A stretch of DNA of 64,000 nt from an uncultured Oscillospiraceae bacterium (GTDB lineage Bacteria > Bacillota > Clostridia > Oscillospirales > Oscillospiraceae). The stretch spans positions 1 to 64,000 of the forward strand of contig CAJOEH010000008.1 in assembly GCA_905233385.1 (NCBI GenBank), given 5' to 3'. This document shows, piece by piece, positions 27,601 to 36,200 of the stretch. The stretch's first letter is position 1. Each line of letters opens with the position of its first letter. Made by a program: the position numbers and the translations under genes. The notes under the pieces were generated by a model. It saw nothing but the letters and a program-made list of their open reading frames with translations. It was not told the origin of the DNA and ran no database searches.

Positions 27601-30600
27601 GTCCCAAGTCCAGACGGGATCGCCGTAGCAGTGATCCACATGGACAAAGACCGCTTCGACGGTGACAGGAAGATTCGGCATCGTGAAGGTGTAATCCTCC
27701 GAAACGGTGAGTTCATCCGACTGGCTGTTAAAAACCTGCAGCGAGCTGAGCTCCCAGCCCTCCTCCGGGGTAACGGTCAGTGTCACCGGCTCGCCCGCCC
27801 CGGTGATGTTCACCGTGATCGTCTCCCCAACCGGTCCGATCACTGCAGTGATCGTGACGTTTGAAGCGGGCATGTAGAAGTAGTAGTGATTCCTGCTCTC
27901 CCGGTAAATATTTACTTCTGTATGCGAATCATCGTTATGCGTTACGCGCAGACTTTTCAGCTCATAGCCACTGTCCGGCAAGACGGTCAGAGAAACTGTT
28001 TTCTCGTAGCGCGCTGTGGTCGTCTCCTGACCGTCGCTTTGGACGCGGATACTGCCATGCTCCATCGGAGCGACATCGATTGCGAAGGTGGCTTGCTCAA
28101 ATCTGGCGTCAATAATGACTGGGGCGGCAGGCATTGTAAATTGATATGTGTTGTCCCCGGTCCTTTTCAGGTTTACTGTCTCACCGATCAGAGGCGCTTC
28201 TGCCGTCATATATGCTAACTGATAGCCCGCTTGCATATTGAGCGTCAGCGTGACCGTATCGCCGATCGTGGCAGTCGATCTGTCCGCAACCACATGCCCG
28301 TAAGAGTAGCCTCCGTCGTTAATCGTAATGCTGTAGTCGATCTTTGTGAAGACCGCCGACACGGTAACGTCCTCGTCCGGCATGGTAAACCAGGTATAAC
28401 TCGACGGAATGACGTTGCCGCTTTCTCCGGTTACCGTCACTCCTCCAACCAAACGATACCCCTCATCCGGCGTTACGGTCAGCTCGACTCTGGTATTGGG
28501 ATCTGCCAGACGGCAGTTTGCCTGGATCGTGCCGCCGACCAAGTTTGCGATATTGACCGCATGACCGGAAATGTAGAAGGTTGCCGTCAGATAGACGTCC
28601 TCGCTCGGCATGACGAAGCTGTTGCCCGTGAGCGTATATGTGGTAGAAGCTTCGTCGTTATAATAGATATCGACGCCTTCGCAGCGGTAGCCCTCCTCCG
28701 GAACCGTGCGGAACGTAACCGTACTGCCCGGGAATGCCCTTCCGTCAGTATGGTCGAGCAGCTCCAAAACGCCGTTTTCCACGCCCTCGTCCACTTCGAT
28801 GTCGTAGTAGACCTTCGTCGCGATGCTCACGATCCGCGCGGGATTGCCGCTGCCGTCCCGGACGTAGTGGCTGCCGGACGACCAACTGTAGTTCACCGGC
28901 TTGATGACGTCCACGTAGCTCGATACGATCTGCGCGCTGTTCTTCGCGTAGATGCCGTAGCCGCCGGATACGTCGCAGCTTGCAAAGACGGTGACGTTGT
29001 TTTCCGAAACCAGGTCGGAGGCCGTGCCGACGGTCATCGTGCCTGTCAGGATCGCCGCGTTCGCCGCTGCCGCGTCGTCGCCCGCCGTGTGATCGGCGGT
29101 CAGCAGGATGGCGTTGAGTTCGCCCTCCTTGAGTACCAGCGAGCCGGTGCGGACGGCGTACTGCCGCGCGTAGGCGCTGACGACCGGCTTGCACTCGGGA
29201 TCGTCGAGCGTCAGCGTGCCGCCGACGTGGATGCCCTCCTTCGTCGCCTTGCTGACGGTCAGCATCCCGTCGCCGACGATCCGCAGATTGCGGGTGGAGT
29301 AGATGCCGTAGTCGTGTTCCTCACTGGCGATCTCCGCCCTGCCGAAGTCCAGCGCGATGGTCAGATTCTCCATCGTCGTGTAGATCGGCGCGTCCGGCTT
29401 GCCGTCCGCGGCGGCGTTGACCGTGATCCTGCCGGACAGGTGCAGGGTGTTCTCGACGGGGTCAAAGTAGGAGCCGCCCATGCCGGGCAGGAAGTCCGCG
29501 TTCTCGCCGGTCACCTGTACGCCGTTGACCCAGAGTTCGTATTCGATCTCCGCGTCGGGGATCTCCCCGCTCGGCGCGATGTAGACTGTCGAGCAGTCCT
29601 TGTTCGTGGTGGTGTTCCGGAAATGGTAGCCCTGCGCGTCGCCGTGACCGCTGCTGTCGACGATATTCGTGTTGTTGGGGATCCAGACGCGCTCTCCTGC
29701 GGAGAGGTTGATCGCGCCCGCGGGGCTGCTGCCGTAGATGCTTCTTGCAAAGATGGCGTAATTGTACGGGCAGGTGGCGTAGATGACGGCGTTATTCTTC
29801 CATTCCTCGCCCGCCGTGTCGGAGCCGATCTCGACCACGCCGCCGTCGTAATGGGCGGCGTTGCCCGCGATATACTGATAGGTCAGAGCCTTGATCGGCG
29901 AATACGGGTCGCCGTTGGCTGCGTAGTTGCTTTTGGTAACGACTGCTTCCAGATTGACGTTCCAAAGATAGATGAAGTTGGCGCACAGGCCGCACTTGCC
30001 CGCTTCGATCTGCACGACGGGACGGACGTCCGGATCCTGCCCGTCGAAGTAGATCTTGCCGCCGCCGCCGGCGCAGCGGATGCCGGTGTCGGCGATGTCG
30101 TACATCGAAAGCGTGCCGCCGCCGCGGATATGCACGTTACAGCCGGAGGCGGCGTAGATGCCGTTGCCGTACCCGGCGATCTGCGCATAGCAGTCGTCGT
30201 CCAGTTCGATATAGAGATCGGGCAGGGCGCTGTAAACCGCGCAGGCGATGTTATTCAGGATCATCGGCTGATCGATGACCGCGTCGCCGGTCAGATACAG
30301 GGTATTGGTCGAAGGATCGAAGGAGCAGCCCTCCAGGCCCGGCAGGCCGTCCTTGTTGTCGTCCGTCACCCGCGCGCCGTTGAGCCAGAGGTTGTAGCCG
30401 TTCACGTCGAGCGCAGGCTCGTGCGGCTCGATGCGGACCGTCAGGACGGTCGCGCCGTAGCGGTCGATGACCGTGGATTTGTTGTAGATGCCGCCGCCCT
30501 CGGGAGTAACGATCTTTTCATTGTTCTGCAGGACGATCTGTTTCTTCGCGTAAACGGCGTAGCGTCCGCCCTCCTCCACGCCGGCCTCCAAAATGACGTT

Positions 30601-32838
30601 GTCGTCGCCGGTGCTCCTGCCGATCTGCAGGATGCCGCCGGCGGTGTCGTTGGAGAGACCCTCGGCGAGGATCGCCGTGGCGTCGCCGTCGTTATTCAAA
30701 TACGCGTTGCAGGTGACGTAGAGCTCCGCGCGTTCCACGTAGATATTTCTCGCGTGGATGCCGTGGCGGCCCGAACGGCTGGTCACCGTCGGGCGGTTGA
30801 CCGCGTCGTCGAAATACAGGCTGTTCTGGTAGCCGCACTCGATGCCGAGGAAGGCCATATACCAGATCTGGAGCGAGCCGCTGCCGACGACGTGGACGTC
30901 GGCGTTCAGCGACTGGATGCCGTACTCGCCGTTCTGCCCGCCGGAATTCTCTCTGCCGATGGCGTTCTCACCGCTGAGAACGATCGTCAGCGCGTCGCTT
31001 TCCTTATAGAAAATATGGCTGTCGCCGTAGAAATCGCTGTCATAGTAGGACAGGATCTCCGCGTTGTCCAGATAGAGGGTGTGCGTCGCCGGGTCGTAGC
31101 GCACCGCGCCGTCGCCGAGGACGTCGTTCTTGTTGGCAAGGCAGACCTGCACGCCGCCGACCCAGAGGTCGTAGGTCGTGCCGATGGCTTCCTCCGCAGG
31201 TCGGAGGGAGACTGTGGTCGCCGCGCTGCCCGTATCCGCGTCGCGGAGGGTATGGTGCATGCTGTTATACGAGAGATAGCGCTCCGGCAGCAGGATGTCC
31301 AGCGAGCCAAGGTCCATGCTGCTCTGCGCGTAGATCGCGCAGGCGTCGGCGTTTTCCGCGTAGACCGTCGCGTTGTTCTTCCACGCCGTGTCGTTGGAGC
31401 CGATCTGCAGGACGCCGCCGTTGCCCGCGTCGTTTGCCGCAGCGATCGCCGCGAAATCCGAAATCTCGTCGTTCGCGCCCGGCGTTCCGGTGGATGCTGC
31501 GTTCAGATCGACATTCCAGAGGTAGATATTCCCCGCGCGGACGGCGTTCAGCCCGGCGGAGAGCGTCGCGGTCGGCTGCAGCGTCGTATCGCTCTCATCG
31601 AAAAAGAGGCTTCCGTCGCACAGGATCGCAGCTCTGTCTGCCGTGAGGTCGAGCGAGCCGCCGCCCCGGATATGCACTGCCTCGCTGTCCAGAGCGACGA
31701 TCCCGTAGTCCTTCCCGCTCGCGGTCACGGTGCAGCCGCTCGCCAGCTCGATATAGAGCTCGCGCAGGGTGCTGTAGATCGCGCAGTCCGGGACGGAGGC
31801 GGGCATCGCCTGATTGAAGGTGAGATTGCCGCTTAAGTACAGTGTGTTGGTTTCTTCGTCGAACGAGCAGCCGGAAAGGCCCGGGATGCTGTCCTTGTTC
31901 TGCATCGTCACCTGCACACCGTTGATCCAGAGTTCGCTGGTCTCGATGTCATAAGGCACTAAAGACCGCGGCTTGACCGATACGCTTTGGGCGCGGGCAC
32001 TGCTGCTGTCAACCACGGTGACGGACGTCCCCTGCGTGCCGCTCACGCTGGCCCCGGCAGGCGAAGCGAAAACTTCGTCGTCAGCGAGCCGGATCGAGCC
32101 CTTCGCAAAGAGCGCCCAGCAGTCGGCCGCCGCGCCCGCCTCGCAGATCGCCGTCAGCTCGGCGACGCTGTCCGTGCCGCCGGAGACGTTGCCGACGGAG
32201 ATCGTATCCGGGTTCGAGCCGCCGCCATAGCTGTACGCGCAGATGCCGGCGTAGGTGCAGACCGAGGTGGAAGTCTCCCAGCGGTCTGTGTCGGTGCAAA
32301 GACTCTCTGCGCGCACCTTGGCGTTGCCGATATAGACGCTCGCCACGCGCATACCGTACTGGCCGCCCGTGAAGTTGGCGGTCGTGCAGCCCGTCGGCTC
32401 GTCAAAATACACGATGCCGGCCTGGCTGATGAGCGCAGTGCGGCTGCCGTAAACATTCAGCGTGCCGCTGCCGGTGATATGGAAATCCCGGTAATCCGAC
32501 TTGATGCCGTACGGGGCGTAAGAGGTCGAGCCGATCTGGTTGACGCCCGTGACGTCGATCGTCAGGGCGCTCCCGGTGTCATTGTAGATGACCGCCGAGG
32601 ACTTGGTGCCGCTTGTCACGTAGGCGTTGTTCAGATACAGCGTGGCCGTGGTCGGATCGTAGGAGATCGTGCCGTCGCCCAGCACGTCCCGGCAGTTGTC
32701 GCTCGTCACCTGCAAGCCGCCGATCCAGAGGTCGTATTCGACGGTTTCCGCGTTTGCGGTGAGGGTCAGGCCGGAAAGGCAGCCCAGCACCATCACCAGC
32801 GTCAGAAGCAGGCTCAAAGCGCGTTTCATTCGCTTCAT
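24646..32838 (-). CDS. giant secreted repeat protein (2730 aa)
   Basis: Signal peptide (1-30, ending LTANA) after AGGAGGG and ATG. Six copies of a module of roughly 260 aa begin with a Y-x-LW-x-x-G-x-QVT signature, e.g. YDLWIGGLQVT, ELWINGVQVT, YDLWVGGVQV, YNLWLNGARVT, YELWVNGVQVT and the divergent WNIYVGGVQIT, at about residues 33, 296, 555, 813, 1097 and 1802. Each continues with a DPxTxTLYL strand and beta-helix-like sequence rich in GxGxL turns. Two blocks of divergent InlB B-type repeats (about 1345-1730 and 2058-2438, ten in total) carry xPxxGYxL and FxMPxxxVTVxAxF. A C-terminal domain of about 290 aa opens YFVGNSLTLAGDIGINFYV and ends ALYWYSMAAKTYFDVE; I believe it recurs in gut Clostridia but know no function. 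No LPXTG or SLH anchor is present. Likely a surface or adhesion protein. Confidence 0.88.
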   Translation of the reverse strand: MKRMKRALSLLLTLVMVLGCLSGLTLTANAETVEYDLWIGGLQVTSDNCRDVLGDGTISYDPTTATLYLNNAYVTSGTKSSAVIYNDTGSALTIDVTGVNQIGSTSYAPYGIKSDYRDFHITGSGTLNVYGSRTALISQAGIVYFDEPTGCTTANFTGGQYGMRVASVYIGNAKVRAESLCTDTDRWETSTSVCTYAGICAYSYGGGSNPDTISVGNVSGGTDSVAELTAICEAGAAADCWALFAKGSIRLADDEVFASPAGASVSGTQGTSVTVVDSSSARAQSVSVKPRSLVPYDIETSELWINGVQVTMQNKDSIPGLSGCSFDEETNTLYLSGNLTFNQAMPASVPDCAIYSTLRELYIELASGCTVTASGKDYGIVALDSEAVHIRGGGSLDLTADRAAILCDGSLFFDESDTTLQPTATLSAGLNAVRAGNIYLWNVDLNAASTGTPGANDEISDFAAIAAANDAGNGGVLQIGSNDTAWKNNATVYAENADACAIYAQSSMDLGSLDILLPERYLSYNSMHHTLRDADTGSAATTVSLRPAEEAIGTTYDLWVGGVQVCLANKNDVLGDGAVRYDPATHTLYLDNAEILSYYDSDFYGDSHIFYKESDALTIVLSGENAIGRENSGGQNGEYGIQSLNADVHVVGSGSLQIWYMAFLGIECGYQNSLYFDDAVNRPTVTSRSGRHGIHARNIYVERAELYVTCNAYLNNDGDATAILAEGLSNDTAGGILQIGRSTGDDNVILEAGVEEGGRYAVYAKKQIVLQNNEKIVTPEGGGIYNKSTVIDRYGATVLTVRIEPHEPALDVNGYNLWLNGARVTDDNKDGLPGLEGCSFDPSTNTLYLTGDAVIDQPMILNNIACAVYSALPDLYIELDDDCYAQIAGYGNGIYAASGCNVHIRGGGTLSMYDIADTGIRCAGGGGKIYFDGQDPDVRPVVQIEAGKCGLCANFIYLWNVNLEAVVTKSNYAANGDPYSPIKALTYQYIAGNAAHYDGGVVEIGSDTAGEEWKNNAVIYATCPYNYAIFARSIYGSSPAGAINLSAGERVWIPNNTNIVDSSGHGDAQGYHFRNTTTNKDCSTVYIAPSGEIPDAEIEYELWVNGVQVTGENADFLPGMGGSYFDPVENTLHLSGRITVNAAADGKPDAPIYTTMENLTIALDFGRAEIASEEHDYGIYSTRNLRIVGDGMLTVSKATKEGIHVGGTLTLDDPECKPVVSAYARQYAVRTGSLVLKEGELNAILLTADHTAGDDAAAANAAILTGTMTVGTASDLVSENNVTVFASCDVSGGYGIYAKNSAQIVSSYVDVIKPVNYSWSSGSHYVRDGSGNPARIVSIATKVYYDIEVDEGVENGVLELLDHTDGRAFPGSTVTFRTVPEEGYRCEGVDIYYNDEASTTYTLTGNSFVMPSEDVYLTATFYISGHAVNIANLVGGTIQANCRLADPNTRVELTVTPDEGYRLVGGVTVTGESGNVIPSSYTWFTMPDEDVTVSAVFTKIDYSITINDGGYSYGHVVADRSTATIGDTVTLTLNMQAGYQLAYMTAEAPLIGETVNLKRTGDNTYQFTMPAAPVIIDARFEQATFAIDVAPMEHGSIRVQSDGQETTTARYEKTVSLTVLPDSGYELKSLRVTHNDDSHTEVNIYRESRNHYYFYMPASNVTITAVIGPVGETITVNITGAGEPVTLTVTPEEGWELSSLQVFNSQSDELTVSEDYTFTMPNLPVTVEAVFVHVDHCYGDPVWTWDANSATASFTCTVCGQEETAEATVTAQELPGQTDLTATVTFAGETYTDTQTVYKTWNIYVGGVQITGRNYQDILGDGTTAYAPLTNTLTLTNAQIEVVKLADEAFGIRYNENTNATTQLPLRIELNGVNTITDAQPDEEVIGAYGICAFASSPGYIITGTGSLDVTMQADKASVRYYGVHVRKALTVDGASVKVHLSGTAASVGVDLVYNDSILHLVNGASVEISVGGHADTAALASNRNVACLDVTAGCSFVARSDNRAFHEFVSDHIERVNLTDASKDCGVLVGEENDRESAASWDENTALSSYKYVAIPAIVRTVSFAAVEGGTAGMDRETVYDGQTVTLTATPNAGYTFSHYAVTDAQDQTVALRTENSFVMPASDVTVTPSFLPIDYTVSVLENANGAVSVSGDPERAHVGDTITLTASPATGYVLQGYAVTDENNQTVALAAEDSFVMPACSVTVEAVFVLADYSVLFSDVTGGTADATPNPAHMGDTVTLTADTAAGYRFNGFAVAEGSGQPVALVTENTFVMPASDVTVMPLFTAIDYTIAVLPTSNGTVTVNKSTAHVNDEIVFTVTPAEGCALQKLIVYDFSYNTYPVTENKLTMPAANLIVVATFTDSAYSITIAGMQHGNVTASQNTAAAGTRITLTVTPESGYKLSSLTVTDGEGAALPVQNNQFTMPASNVTVAASFLATNPTLVYFVGNSLTLAGDIGINFYVQLNDVPQNSAKIVFTWGKDQTKTMRFSELTADGSGRYKTFVQVAAAEMTDTVTAKLYDGETLVAEQQYSVAQYARYVLGASDAALLPLVDNDQEKVDSLRALCKAMLIYGAKSQLQFKYNLYALADQGLAYTIDDVGALGTTVFPDGFEAACGIRYYGSSLVLETKTSYRLYFTVTDQAKLDAMTVKLGGDTLTYGTRDDYVYFEIPDIAAAYVFRDYTLTFGDIAVTANAGEYIINVLAGSDQTLKDVVKALYWYSMAAKTYFDVE

Positions 32839-32889
32839 AGGGGTTCCCTCCTGTTAGAAGTTTGATAGATGCTGCGGTTCGCGGTCAGA

Positions 32890-33123
32890 TCAGGGATTGT
32901 TGCCCGGAACGGGATAATCATACTCGTTGACGGTGGGGACGTCGCCCCATGCGCTGCCGTCGCCGCCGGCGACCTGATCCAGCTCTTCCGCTTCCAGCTC
33001 CCGGATGCTCTCCAGCGCGACGTTCGCTTCATTGAGCGCCGCCGTTGCCGCTTTCACGGCCTCGCTTGCCTTCTGCACAGCCTCCTGCGCCTTCGTTTTC
33101 AGATTCTTCTTGCTGTCCATCAT
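32890..33123 (-). CDS. 77-aa double-glycine leader peptide (RiPP/bacteriocin-like precursor)
   Basis: ATGATG preceded by AAAGGAG. Residues 1-54 form a long amphipathic, Lys/Glu/Ala-rich leader (QKASEAVKAATAALNEANVA) ending EELDQVAGG, a classic ELxxVxGG cleavage site for C39 peptidases. The remaining 23 residues form a Trp/Pro/Tyr/Asp-rich core (AWGDVPTVNEYDYPVPG). It is encoded between the two giant surface proteins. A C39 peptidase-ABC exporter gene lies about 12 kb away on the same strand, so that exporter is the likely processing and export partner. No Cys, and no LanM, YcaO or radical SAM gene in the window, so the product may be unmodified. Could be a peptide signal, bacteriocin or maturation partner of the surface proteins. 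Confidence 0.82.
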   Translation of the reverse strand: MMDSKKNLKTKAQEAVQKASEAVKAATAALNEANVALESIRELEAEELDQVAGGDGSAWGDVPTVNEYDYPVPGNNP

Positions 33124-33173
33124 AAAAGCTCCTTTCGATCGCTTATTGTTTTCCAATTCATAGAGTCTCCCCT

Positions 33174-33204
33174 GCCCGGTCCCGCAGTCTTGCGGGGACC
33201 GGGC
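33174..33204 (-). terminator. GC-rich intercistronic hairpin
   Basis: Arms from 33174 and ending 33204 pair over 12 bp with one bulged G around a 6-nt loop. It lies between the SLH protein stop (33215) and the double-glycine peptide ribosome-binding site. No T run follows on the minus strand, so it is more likely a processing, stabilising or partial termination element than a complete terminator. Confidence 0.5.
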
Positions 33205-33214
33205 TGTTTCGGGA

Positions 33215-36200
33215 TTATTCCTCCGCCAGATAGCGATAGAGGAAGGTGACGATCTCGCCTCTCGTGCAGAGTTTGTCCGGCGAGAAGGTCGTCGCGGAGG
33301 TGCCGTTGGTAACCTTCTTCTCCACCGCCCAGAGGACGGGTTTGCAGTAGAAAGCGCTGTCGCTTACGTCAGAGAACGGATTCTCCGTTCCCTCCGCAGC
33401 GGCGGGACTGCCCGCCATGCGGTACAGGAAGGTGACGAATTCGCCTCTCGTGCAGGTCTTTCCCGGGCTGAACGTCTTCGCGGAGGTGCCGTTCGTGATA
33501 CCCTTTTCGGCGGCCCACTGTACGGCCTTTGCGTAATAACTGCCGTCCGGAACGTCCGCAAACGGATTCTCGCCCGCCTCGGGTTCCGGATTGCCCGCGG
33601 CTCTCCACAGGAAGGTGACAACCTGCGCTCTGGTCGCGTCGCCGTCCGGGACGAACGTCGTGTCCGTCACGCCCGCCGTGATCCGCGGGTCGTGATAATA
33701 GGCCCACAGCACGGGATCATAATAGAAGGCGTCCTCGTCCACGTCCGTGAACGGATTGTCCTGCGGCTGCGCGCCGCCGGTCACGTCCAGATGCACCGAC
33801 ACGGTCGCGCCGGTTGCGGTGTGGGTCGCGTAGACCTCGGTCTCGCCCGCCGAAACGGCGGTCAGGACGCTTCCGTCTACGCTGGCGACGTTCGGATCCG
33901 CCACGCTGTAGGTCACCTCGCTGCCGCCCACATAATCGGGCAGCTCCATCGCCGCGCTGAGCTGCGTTTCCTCTCCGACGCCGAGCGTCAGGTCATTGCC
34001 GTTCAATAGGGTGAAGTTGAGCGGACGGGTAAGGCTGAATTCCACGCCTGCGTTGCCGCCGAGCGTTCTGCGCACCGTTTCGCAGATCACCGGATCGTCG
34101 TAAGGCACTTCATGGCTCACGTCGGCGACGGCGCGGATGTAGCCGTTTCGCTCGAGCATCGCCGCCGGCACGTCGATCACGACATCCAGCGTACAGGTCT
34201 CGCCGGGCTCCAGCTTCGGCGCATTCTCACGGTAGAGGATGCGCTCCTCGGTGCTGAACGCATCGGGCAGATCGTAGGGGCCGGTCAGGACCACGGAAAG
34301 CTCCTCGTCCGCGCGGGTCGCGGCGTTGCCGAGGTTGGTCAGCGTTCCGGTGAAATGGAAGCCGTCGTCCGCCTGATACGTCCGCACCTCGGTGAACTTA
34401 TAGTTGGCGCTCATCTCAAACGGCGCCGTCTCATAACTGTAAATATCGCTGTAGTTGTTTTCCTTGGTATCGACCCGCAGGGTCATGCTGTCGAAGTCCG
34501 CCGGGAGCGTCCAATCGAACGTCAGCTCCTCCATTTCGTTCGGCAGCAGGCGCGTGTCGGAATCGTAACTAAAGATTCGCTCCTCCGTCTCGCCCTTGAC
34601 GGCGTAGACGTCCACGTGATAGCCGTCGGCGGTGGTGAGACCGTTGTTGTCGATCGTCAGTTTTGCGGTCAGCTTGTCGCCGGCCGTCGGCTGGGTCACG
34701 GGCGTTTCCATGATCGTGCCGTTCTCGTCGGTCTTGCGCTCGGTGAAGGTCAGCGCCACGTCGTCGGTCACGACGGAGCCGCAGGGCGCGAGCGTGGTGG
34801 CGGCGAGCGTCATGTCGATGATCTTCAGCGGCTCGCCCGCGTCGTCGGTCACTTCCATGTCGTACTGATTGTGGACGATCAGCAGATCGTCGCCTACCAG
34901 CGTGATCGCGACCTCGTCATTCTGCAGGCCGGACTTCGTCAGCTGATAGGGCTTCGACCAGCTCGTGGTCGTATCGTGCTCGATGTCGGTGACCACGTTG
35001 TAGCCGACGGCGAACACCTCCTGCGCGCCGACGATATCGTCGCCGTCTCCGCGCACGGCCTCGGTCCACAGGACGTAGATCCTGCCCTGCGCGTCCTGCG
35101 CCACACGGAAGTTCGCCATCTGATTGCTCTGCTCGCTTGTCACCTTGGCGGTCGCGACCATCGTGGGCGTCGCGGCGGTCGCGCCGGAGCCGTCGTCCAT
35201 CTCAATCAGCGTGCCGTCGGGATTGATGCCCTCGCGCAGCAGGTTGGAAACGTCGATGTAGCACACGTTGCCGCCGCGGTACCAGAAGAGCTTCGTCGCA
35301 GTGCCTTCTTCACCGCGGTCGGTGCGGATGAACTGCGGCAGAGCGTCCGAGGTCACGTCGTTCGTCAGGTTGATGCGGCGATAGGTAGCGTGATCCTTGA
35401 AGGAATACACCTGCAGCAGGAGTTCCTTGTCGGTATCGGTGTCGTTGCTCGAATCACGGTCCACGGTGTAGGCGTAGACGGCAAGGCCGTCGTAGCCGAT
35501 GGCGGTAAAGTCGGGGATCGCGTAGTATTCGCGGCCGCCGTCCGGCGTCACAAAGGTCGGCGCGTCGAGGAAGCGCTGGCCGCAGAAGTTCTCGATCAGA
35601 TATGCCTCAGAGGCGGGGTTGCCGATCTCGCCCTCGTAGAACTCGTCGGTCATCCACTTGTCTTTCGCGCCGTCAAACGGCAGGTAGCAGATGACGGAGT
35701 CGTTGACGTAGGGGTTGGCGAGCTCCGCGCCGTCCGCCGTGGCGGAGCCGGACTTGATATAGTAGATAACGGCGTCGCCGCTTTCGGTATCGCAGACGAC
35801 GGTGGGATTCGCGTCGTAGTAGTGCCGCGGCGTCGCTTCGCCGTCGACCACGCGCTGATCCTTCGTGATCCGCTGCGTTTCGCCGACCGTGACGGTGCCG
35901 TCCTCGCCGATCTCGGCGAAGGCCGCGAAGACTTCCATCTGCCGCAGGTAGTCGGCTACGGCCGTGTCTTCTGCGATGTCGTCCGCCTCGGTGGATACCC
36001 ACGCGAGCAGGACGCGCCCGTCGTTCGTCTCGGCGATCGAGGGCTGGAAGTCGGCGGTGCCGTCGTCCGACACGGCGACCGGCTCGTTCCAGACGCCGTC
36101 CTTGTAGGTCGTGATCATCAGCGTCGTACGCTGATAGGGTCCCTTGTCGGGGTCGTTGGAGAGGTAGGCCAGCACGACGGTGCCGTTTTTCAGCGTGATG

